Of a DNA stretch of 5,122 nucleotides, positions 1-5,122 are shown one piece after another. The notes beneath the pieces were generated by a model. It saw only the letters and a list, made by a program, of their open reading frames with translations. It had not been told where the DNA came from and searched no databases. Origin of the DNA: Oligoflexia bacterium (GTDB lineage: Bacteria > Bdellovibrionota > UBA1018); contig JANXTV010000275.1 in the NCBI GenBank assembly GCA_025352185.1, positions 1-5,122 on the forward strand, in the 5' to 3' direction. Made by a program: the position numbers and the translations under genes. Position 1 is the first letter of the stretch. Each line of letters begins with the position of its first letter.

Positions 1-2340
1 CGAACTTTCGACCGCCATGTGCGCATTCGCGATCTTCGGGAGGAAGTTCGGAAGCTTCGTGAGCTCGTGGTAGTGGGTTGCGAAAAGCGTACGGCAGCCG
101 AGTTTCGTGACGATCCATTCGATCGCGGCCCACGCGACGGAAATTCCGTCGTAGGTCGAAGTGCCGCGTCCGATTTCGTCGAGCACCACGAGCGAACGAG
201 AATCAGCGTGGTGGAGAATGTGCGCGAGTTCCGTCATTTCGACCATGAAGGTCGACTGTCCACGCATGATCGCGTCCTGCGCGCCGATGCGAGTGTAGAT
301 CGACGATACGACGCCCCAGCGTGCGCGGAGAGCCGGAACGGGTCCGCCCATTTGCCCGAGGATGACGAGAAGTGCGGCTTGGCGTAGGAGGGTAGATTTA
401 CCGCCCATGTTCGGACCGGTGATCAGCAGGGTCAGCGCTTTCGAAGAAGCGAGTCGAATATCGTTCGGGACGAACGTTCCCCGTCCGTTATCGACGAGGG
501 GATGGCGTCCGCCTTCGATTTCGAAATCGGTCGTGTGGTCGACCATCGGCATGGTCCAACCCGACTCCCAAGCCAGGCGCGAGAGCGAGACGTAAGCATC
601 GAGGTCCGCCAGCGCCGAGGCGGCTTCGCTGATCGTGCGGGCTTCGCTCTCAATTTTTGCGAGTAACGCTTTAAAGAGTTCGGATTCCAGCGCGCGCTTA
701 CGATCGCCGGCCGAAACAATTTCGTCTTCGAATTTTTTTAATTCGTGGGTGAAGAAGCGTTCGCCACCGACCGTCGTCTGTTTCCGCTGATAGTGTGCGG
801 GAACCGATTTTAAATTCGCCGACGTAATTTCGATGAAATATCCGAAGACCCGGTTATAGCGAACCTTTAGGCTATTGATACCGGTCGCTTCGCGTTCTTT
901 CGCTTCGAGATCGACGAGCCAGCGCTGGCCGTTTTCGGTGAGGTCGATGAGTCGGTCGAGTTCGAGGCTCGTGCCCTTTTGGAAAATGCCGCCGTCTCGG
1001 GAAACGAGCGGAGCTTCCTCGATCTGGGTGCGGGTGATTTCTTCGGCGAGCGCACGTAGACCTTCGTCCGCGATGCGAATCCGGGTCTTCAGGCTGATTG
1101 CAATTTCGCTATTAAAACGTCCGAGGTGGGACGCGAGCGGACCCAGCGTGCGGAGGGATTTTCCGAGTGCAAAGGTATCGCGGGGAGAGGCGAGTCCCGT
1201 ATTCACTCGCGCCAGAATGCGTTCGAGGTCGTAGAGTTCACCGAGTAAGGCTTGGATTTGGTCGTTCGTGCGGACGTCGAGGGAAAATTCGGTGACCGCG
1301 GATTGGCGATGGGTGATTTCTTGAACGGTGCGGAGGGGTTCGAGGATCCAGCGTTTTAACTGGCGCGCGCCCGAGCTCGATTTCGTATAGTTAATGCGGG
1401 AAAAAAGCGAAGTCGCGGCGTTTTGGTCGTGCGACGGAAGGAGGTCCAGATGGAGCGCCGTTTTCGGCCCGAGTTTTAACGAACGTGCCGCGTGGAGCGC
1501 GCTCGGAAGTTTAATGTGGGAAAGTTTAAGGGCGTCGCTCTCGGTTTCTTTTGCCGAAGATTTTTTAAAGTAGTGAATGAGGAGGCCGAGGGCGCGCGTT
1601 GAAGACTCCAAATCCGCGCCGCTCTCTAAATAAGGCTCGAGGCTCGCGACTTCAAACTGCGTGCGGAGTAACTCGCGGGCGGCGTCGACGCCCAGTCGGT
1701 TATCCGGGATTTCTTCGAAGAGGACGTCCGTCCGGCCAGTGAGGGCGGCGGCCACCGTTTCTGGGAGTCGGTGTCCGACGCGGAGAAAGTGGCGGATCGG
1801 GAGGGTGTAGACTTCTTCGAGGAGGGCGGGTGCATCGAGCGGAAGGCTGAGGCGCGTTTCGCCCGTCGATGGGTCGAGGCAGGCGAGGGTATATCTGGCG
1901 GGAGAAGCTTTAGATTCCGAGGAGCGGACTTCGACGGGAATGGCGGTTGCCAGGTAGGCGGTCTGGGATCCATCCATTCCGAACTGGACGGCCGGCGTAA
2001 AGATGCGGACGATTTCTCGCCTTACGATCGACTTCGCTCCGCGTTTTCGCGCTTCCTCGGGGTCTTCGGTTTGTTCGCCGATGGCGACTTTTTTCCCGGC
2101 GTCGAGGAGGCGCTGGATATAACCTTGGATCGAATGGTGGGGGACCCCCGCCATCGGCATCGGGTTCTCTTTCCCTTTATCGCGGGAGGTGAGGGTGATC
2201 TCGAGGATCTTCGCCGCTTCGATCGCGTCGTCGGCGAACACTTCGTAGAAGTCACCCATCCGGAAAAGAAGGATAGCGTCGGGTGCCTGGGATTTCAGGT
2301 CCCAGTACTGCTTCATTAGCGGAGTCAGTTCTACCGTCAT
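1..2340 (-). CDS. mutS: DNA mismatch repair protein MutS (C-terminal end beyond window)
   Basis: MutS recognises base mismatches and small loops in DNA as a dimer and uses ATP to recruit MutL. The frame is open for 780 codons from ATG at 2338-2340 to the left edge. Seen in order: N-terminal mismatch-binding domain with MGDFYEVF, giving the Phe-x-Glu reading residues F31 and E33; GVPHHS and KKVAIGEQTEDP; RREIVRIFTP (connector start); GARQLKRW (core entry, near 324); YNRVFGYFIEI (near 495); GGRHPLV (610-616); Walker A TGPNMGGKST with K648; QSTFMVEMTE (695-704); Walker B DEIGRGTSTYDG with D721 and E722; FATHYHEL with H756. Against E. coli MutS (F36, K620, D693, H728) the ATPase motifs are all offset by 28 residues, so roughly 100 C-terminal residues (dimerisation helices and tail) are missing. 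AAGGA lies 11 bases before the ATG. In-frame GTG (2413-2415) and TTG (2416-2418) could start a longer form, but that extension does not resemble MutS. The ATPase loop has unusual residues (see findings). Family assignment is certain. Confidence 0.98.
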   Translation of the reverse strand, partial: MTVELTPLMKQYWDLKSQAPDAILLFRMGDFYEVFADDAIEAAKILEITLTSRDKGKENPMPMAGVPHHSIQGYIQRLLDAGKKVAIGEQTEDPEEARKRGAKSIVRREIVRIFTPAVQFGMDGSQTAYLATAIPVEVRSSESKASPARYTLACLDPSTGETRLSLPLDAPALLEEVYTLPIRHFLRVGHRLPETVAAALTGRTDVLFEEIPDNRLGVDAARELLRTQFEVASLEPYLESGADLESSTRALGLLIHYFKKSSAKETESDALKLSHIKLPSALHAARSLKLGPKTALHLDLLPSHDQNAATSLFSRINYTKSSSGARQLKRWILEPLRTVQEITHRQSAVTEFSLDVRTNDQIQALLGELYDLERILARVNTGLASPRDTFALGKSLRTLGPLASHLGRFNSEIAISLKTRIRIADEGLRALAEEITRTQIEEAPLVSRDGGIFQKGTSLELDRLIDLTENGQRWLVDLEAKEREATGINSLKVRYNRVFGYFIEITSANLKSVPAHYQRKQTTVGGERFFTHELKKFEDEIVSAGDRKRALESELFKALLAKIESEARTISEAASALADLDAYVSLSRLAWESGWTMPMVDHTTDFEIEGGRHPLVDNGRGTFVPNDIRLASSKALTLLITGPNMGGKSTLLRQAALLVILGQMGGPVPALRARWGVVSSIYTRIGAQDAIMRGQSTFMVEMTELAHILHHADSRSLVVLDEIGRGTSTYDGISVAWAAIEWIVTKLGCRTLFATHYHELTKLPNFLPKIANAHMAVESS

Positions 2341-2351
2341 GCTCGGATGCG

Positions 2352-2356
2352 TCCTT
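2352..2356 (-). promoter_or_regulatory. Probable ribosome binding site of mutS
   Basis: AAGGA on the minus strand, 11 bases before the mutS ATG. The match to the 16S rRNA tail is partial and the spacing is longer than usual, so initiation may be modest. It directly follows the 2357-2365 arm of the possible leader helix, so that helix could change access to it. Confidence 0.45.
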
Positions 2357-2376
2357 CGTTTTACCAGTGGCTCGGT

Positions 2377-2390
2377 GGCTACAGGTAACC
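2377..2390 (-). repeat. Short hairpin with motif shared by the larger hairpin
   Basis: Read on the minus strand: GGTTACCTGTAGCC, which can pair over five bases with a CCTG loop (one G-U). The core GTTAC-N2-GTAGCC recurs as GTTAC-N3-GTAGCC at 2432-2445 inside the larger hairpin, 55 bases away. The stem is short, so it is weak alone; the recurrence is what makes it notable. Confidence 0.35.
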
Positions 2391-2399
2391 GCTCGCCTA

Positions 2400-2416
2400 G
2401 GCGAATGCAATTCACC
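2400..2416 (-). repeat. Seven-bp hairpin in the mutS leader
   Basis: Read on the minus strand: GGTGAAT, loop TGC, ATTCGCC. All seven positions pair in RNA, one of them as G-U. The G-U pair is formed only in the minus-strand RNA, whereas the plus strand would have a C-A mismatch there; this weakly favours an RNA role on the mutS-coding strand. It overlaps a 12-base palindrome, TCGCCTAGGCGA (2393-2404), with which it would compete. Confidence 0.4.
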
Positions 2417-2426
2417 AATCAGTTAG

Positions 2427-2454
2427 GGTTCGGCTACGCTGTAACGCCGGAACC
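2427..2454 (-). repeat. Imperfect inverted repeat forming an 11-bp hairpin
   Basis: Read on the minus strand: GGTT, C bulge, CGGC, GT bulge, TAC, loop AGC, then GTA, GCCG, AACC. This gives 11 base pairs with two small bulges. It lies 34 bases after the pyk stop codon but is followed on the minus strand by CTAACTGATT, with no run of T, so it is not a standard intrinsic terminator. It might protect the 3' end of the pyk message or be part of a mutS leader. Confidence 0.55.
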
Positions 2455-2488
2455 ACGCCCTATCTTTTTACGGTAAAACGCGGGAACG

Positions 2489-3970
2489 CTAGGCCTTTGG
2501 TTTTGCTGCAGAGGCGCTAACTCGGTGCACCTTCACGGTGTTTGTCGTACCGCGTCGCAGGGTCGGAACTCCCGCCGTGACGACGATGAGGTCTTCCGCT
2601 TCCGCGAACCCGGCATCGACGATCAGGCGCTCGACCACGGTAAAAATATCATCGGTCGCGACGATGTTCGGGATCTTAATCGAACGTACGCCCCAAACGA
2701 AATTCAGGCGTCTCACGACGTCTTCATTTTCGGTGATGGCGAAGATCGGAGTTTCCGGACGGTACTTCGCGAGCACTTTCGCCGCGACTCCCGAGTGCGT
2801 AACGGTCGCGATGGCGACGGCGCCAGTGTGGGCGGCAATTCGGGAAGTGGAAAACTCCACGGACTCGACGACGGATCCCGGCATTGGCATGATGTGCGCG
2901 GCCGGTCCGGAATAAAGTTCCTTCGAACGTTCGCTTTCGACGATGATACGCGCCATCGTTTCGACCGCGACGACGGGATACATTCCCGATGCCGATTCGG
3001 CAGAGAGCATGACGGCGTCGGTGCCGTCGAACACGGCGTTTGCGACGTCGCTCGCTTCGGCACGGGTGGGAGTCGGAGCGGAAACCATCGACTCGAGCAT
3101 CTGCGTCGCGGTGATGACCGGTACGCCGAGCATATTACACGAATGAATGAGGCGTTTCTGAACGGTCGGAACGCGTTCGGCACCGATCTCGACGGCCATA
3201 TCGCCGCGGGCGACGAGCACCACGTCGGTGACTTCGACGATCGAGTCCATGTAAGTTACCGCTTCTTCGCGCTCGATTTTCGCAACGATCAACGGCGGAT
3301 GGTCGGTGATCTTTTTCATTCGGCGACGGAGATCTTCGATATCCTCAGCAGTTCGAACGAACGAAAGCGCGACGGCATCCACGCCCATTTTCAGGCCGAA
3401 TTCCATGTCGACAATATCTTTATCGGTGAGGCACGGGATGGTGAGGGGAGTGCCCGGGAGGTTCATCCCTTTATTATTTGTGAGGGTCCCGCCGACTTCG
3501 ACGACGACGACCATTTCGGGCGGCGAAAGTTCAATCACTCGCGTAGCCATTTTACCGTCATCGAAAAGAACTCGGTTTCCGACTTTGGTATCGCTCGTGA
3601 CGGCCATCGCAATTTCGGCCGAGATCGGAATCGCGATGCGACCCTTCAACATCTTTTTCGGCTCTTCGCCTTCCGGGTAGAGGACGCAGATATCGCCTTC
3701 TTTTAGTTCGATGGCTCCGCCGGGGAGCTTGCCTGCGCGGATCTTCGGTCCCTGAAGATCTTGCATGATCGCGACCGGTTTTCCGGCGCGCTTCGATGCT
3801 TCACGAATATTTTCAATCAGCGACTGGTGAAACGCGTGGTCGCCGTGGGAAAAGTTCAGACGAGCGACGTCGAGGCCGGCTTCAATGAGTTTTTGAATCT
3901 GATCTACGGTCTTCGAGGCCGGACCGAGGGTACCGACAATCTTAACCTTTCTTAGAAAGGAGGAGTGCAT
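2489..3970 (-). CDS. pyk: Pyruvate kinase, potassium-independent type by sequence
   Basis: Pyruvate kinase transfers phosphate from phosphoenolpyruvate to ADP, giving pyruvate and ATP in the last step of glycolysis; it is a cytosolic tetramer. The protein has 493 residues, slightly more than the usual 470-480, with no extra C-terminal PEP-utiliser domain. Seen: KIVGTLGPAS (10-19); RLNFSHG (37-43) with the substrate and metal ligands R37, N39 and S41; DLQGPKIRAG (71-80) entering the B domain, which ends near 172; IVAKIEREEAV with catalytic K231 and metal ligand E233; ARGDMAVEIG with D257; ATQMLESM with T289; PTRAEASDVANAVFDGTDA; SAESASGMYP in place of the more common SGETAxGxYP; and a C-terminal effector domain ending GTTNTVKVHRV. 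L72, Q73 and K76 are the residues of potassium-independent enzymes. The ATG at 3968-3970 is forced: an in-frame TAA lies at 3980-3982 and no ATG, GTG or TTG follows near it. The start overlaps the upstream gene by 29 bases, suggesting coupled translation. Stop is TAG at 2489-2491. Confidence 0.98.
   Translation of the reverse strand: MHSSFLRKVKIVGTLGPASKTVDQIQKLIEAGLDVARLNFSHGDHAFHQSLIENIREASKRAGKPVAIMQDLQGPKIRAGKLPGGAIELKEGDICVLYPEGEEPKKMLKGRIAIPISAEIAMAVTSDTKVGNRVLFDDGKMATRVIELSPPEMVVVVEVGGTLTNNKGMNLPGTPLTIPCLTDKDIVDMEFGLKMGVDAVALSFVRTAEDIEDLRRRMKKITDHPPLIVAKIEREEAVTYMDSIVEVTDVVLVARGDMAVEIGAERVPTVQKRLIHSCNMLGVPVITATQMLESMVSAPTPTRAEASDVANAVFDGTDAVMLSAESASGMYPVVAVETMARIIVESERSKELYSGPAAHIMPMPGSVVESVEFSTSRIAAHTGAVAIATVTHSGVAAKVLAKYRPETPIFAITENEDVVRRLNFVWGVRSIKIPNIVATDDIFTVVERLIVDAGFAEAEDLIVVTAGVPTLRRGTTNTVKVHRVSASAAKPKA
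3942..3970 (-). other. 29-base overlap of coiled-coil gene end and pyk start
   Basis: The last codons of the upstream gene and the first codons of pyk share these bases in different frames. The pyk ATG is preceded by GGTAAAAAAAGCGA (3971-3984), a run of seven A (3975-3981) with only a weak AAGG (3983-3986) 12 bases away. Without a good binding site, pyk is likely to depend on ribosomes arriving from the upstream gene. The closeness is certain; the coupling is inference. Confidence 0.8.
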
Positions 3971-5122
3971 TCGCTTTTTTTACCTTATCGAGCTCTTCTT
4001 CTTGGTTTCTCGCGAGCAGCTTTTCACGGTCTTTCGACTGAGCTTCGATTTCGGCGATTCGGTGATCGGTGCCACGAGACTGTTCAGCTAACGCTTGTTT
4101 GAAAAAGCGGTCTTTTTCTCGAAGTTCGCTGTCCAGTTTAGCTTTCATATCACGGAGTTGATCTTCTGAGGCGACTTTCTGATCGTTAACTTTTTTCTCG
4201 TTCGCCCGGATGAGGTCGGTCGTTTGGGATTGGTATTCGCGGCGCATCGTATTTTTTTCGAATTCACTCGTCGTCTTCATTTCTTGCAGACGCGCCGTAT
4301 GCTCCATATCGCGGGACGCTATTAAGTCCTCATAGTGGCGCCGCTGTTCGTTTAGGCTCCGCTCGTTTGAACGAAGGGTAGTGTCGGACATCTTCTGATT
4401 CGAAGCGTTGGCGAGGTTCAGCATCTGCCGTTTGCTTTCCTCGACGTCCGCCACGTGGGCGACAAACGTGTCCCGCATGAGGGCCTGTTCGCTTAGATTC
4501 TGGCGGGTGAGTGTGGCGGTGTTCGATTGTTTATCTTGGATCGTATCCGCGAGTTTCGCTTGGTAACTTTCGTGGAGGTGGTCCCGGCCTCGGGAATCTC
4601 GGTCGGCTTCGGCTTGGAATACTTTTTCATACTGGCGCGAGACGGCGCCCCGCACGGCCAGTTCGGCGGCCGCGGAAATCTCACCCGGATCGTCGGTCGA
4701 GTTTTTATTATTTAGTACGCGTTCGAGGTTTTTGATTTGAGCTTGTTGATTCTGGCGCTGGTTCTCAATCGTACGCTCATAAGTGGCGGACTGTTTTTCA
4801 AGCGTGCGGTTTTGTCGCTCGGAAGACTGGGTGCGTTCCCGGTCGAGCAGACTCTCGGAGAGCTGTTTATCGCGTTCGGCCTCGAGCTTAACGTGGGCCA
4901 GAGAGCGGTCGTATTCCTTCGAGGTATTTAAGAGCTGATCCCGGTGGTCGAGGTTTTGTTCGCTGATGATCTTCGAGACTTCGGTGTCTCGTTCTTTAAT
5001 GATCGAACCGAGTTTATTTCCGAACGAGCGTTCGGTTTCGGCGTTGTTTTGCTTAAGTTTCTGTTTCTCAAGCTCGTGGGATAGGGATTGATTCGCGTAC
5101 TTCACGTTCCAGTCCGATTCGA
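3942..5122 (-). CDS. Long coiled-coil protein of unknown function (N-terminal end beyond window)
   Basis: I do not recognise this gene. The frame is open from the right edge to TAA at 3942-3944, showing 392 residues. A GTG at 5103-5105 is probably an internal valine, because the reading continues upstream as E-S-D-W-N-V without a stop and no ribosome binding site can be judged there. Counting that valine as residue 1, the protein is strongly charged and rich in Glu, Lys, Arg, Gln, Asp and Ser. It has no cysteine, only one proline (P140) and no membrane segment. Two long predicted helical stretches (about 1-131 and 158-380) flank a break around NNKNSTDDPGEIS (132-144), with local heptad-like spacing such as L317, M320, L324. 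Six of seven tyrosines sit in the same context, Tyr followed by Asp, Glu or Gln (65, 109, 159, 181, 258, 291), suggesting degenerate repeats. It ends in a basic tail, LLLSKKG. A structural, cytoskeletal or motility role is possible but not shown. It shares a transcript with pyk by overlap. Confidence 0.9.
   Translation of the reverse strand, partial: ESDWNVKYANQSLSHELEKQKLKQNNAETERSFGNKLGSIIKERDTEVSKIISEQNLDHRDQLLNTSKEYDRSLAHVKLEAERDKQLSESLLDRERTQSSERQNRTLEKQSATYERTIENQRQNQQAQIKNLERVLNNKNSTDDPGEISAAAELAVRGAVSRQYEKVFQAEADRDSRGRDHLHESYQAKLADTIQDKQSNTATLTRQNLSEQALMRDTFVAHVADVEESKRQMLNLANASNQKMSDTTLRSNERSLNEQRRHYEDLIASRDMEHTARLQEMKTTSEFEKNTMRREYQSQTTDLIRANEKKVNDQKVASEDQLRDMKAKLDSELREKDRFFKQALAEQSRGTDHRIAEIEAQSKDREKLLARNQEEELDKVKKANALLLSKKG

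Larger units (their letters stand above)
2357..2480 (-). promoter_or_regulatory. Candidate structured 5' leader of mutS
   Basis: This lies in the 148-base gap between pyk and mutS. On the minus-strand RNA, CGTTTTACC (2472-2480) is exactly complementary to GGTAAAACG (2357-2365). The second copy ends right where the likely mutS ribosome binding site AAGGA (2352-2356) begins. Between them lie three hairpins in series: 2427-2454, 2400-2416 and 2377-2390. Together they can be drawn as a multi-branched junction placed to affect mutS translation. I do not recognise a known riboswitch or leader family, and no transcription start or clear promoter boxes can be identified. The pairing was read by eye and the function is inference; chance complementarity in a GC-rich gap is a real alternative. 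Confidence 0.3.

Noticed and set aside
1771..2319. Plus-strand open frame opposite the N-terminal part of mutS
   Set aside because: It is the antisense shadow of MutS codons, with no ribosome binding site or family motif.
2393..2404. Perfect 12-base palindrome TCGCCTAGGCGA
   Set aside because: It has no spacer and only four pairs would remain around a CTAG loop, so it is weak as a hairpin. It could be an operator half-pair, but nothing else supports that.
2377..2454. Possible tRNA or other cloverleaf RNA in the gap
   Set aside because: The hairpins do not have tRNA arm lengths or spacing, and no T-loop, anticodon arm or acceptor stem can be drawn.
2466..2478. TTTTACGGTAAAA inverted repeat with nearby T run, as a terminator after pyk
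   Set aside because: The arms meet with a single-base loop and are AT-rich, and no T run follows on the minus strand, so it does not meet the form of an intrinsic terminator.
2525..3706. A long open plus-strand frame (393 codons) opposite pyk
   Set aside because: It lies wholly antisense to an unmistakable pyruvate kinase. Its product is rich in Asp, Arg, His and Phe as expected from the mirror of the codon bias, and it resembles no family I know.
3956..3965. A perfect ribosome-binding-like AAAGGAGGAG on the plus strand
   Set aside because: No suitable start codon with a plausible reading frame follows it. It is the complement of the Ser-Ser-Phe codons at the start of pyk, so it is likely chance.

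Overview
The window carries three protein genes, all on the minus strand. Transcription therefore runs from the right edge to the left: an unrecognised coiled-coil protein gene (5' end beyond the right edge), then a complete pyruvate kinase gene (pyk), then mutS (C-terminal end beyond the left edge). Only pyk is complete. I see no credible plus-strand gene, no rRNA or tRNA, no CRISPR array, no insertion sequence and no recognisable intrinsic terminator.

Layout: 1-2340 is mutS, open in one frame over 780 codons with all the main MutS motifs. 2341-2488 is the only intergenic stretch. It is unusually rich in short inverted repeats, and on the minus-strand RNA these can be drawn as a chain of hairpins closed by a 9-bp helix next to the likely mutS ribosome binding site. 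2489-3970 is pyk. 3942-5122 is the coiled-coil gene, whose last 29 bases overlap the start of pyk. That overlap is forced, because an in-frame stop lies four codons before the pyk ATG and no other usual start codon lies near it.

How the genes fit together: the coiled-coil gene and pyk are very probably one transcription unit with coupled translation. mutS may be read from the same transcript, since no terminator is evident, or from its own promoter in the 148-base gap. Pyruvate kinase (last step of glycolysis) and MutS (mismatch recognition in DNA repair) have no direct pathway link, so this looks like an ordinary chromosomal housekeeping segment with one uncharacterised structural protein gene attached.

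Organism: a bacterium of moderate GC (a little over half by eye) with codons rich in TTC, GAC and CGx. The pyruvate kinase has the residues of the potassium-independent branch. The MutS is a canonical MutS1-type protein, and the long coiled-coil protein of low complexity is reminiscent of those in predatory or deltaproteobacterial-type lineages (Bdellovibrionota or similar). That placement is a guess at low confidence. The most interesting items are the possible structured RNA leader of mutS and the unknown coiled-coil protein coupled to pyk.
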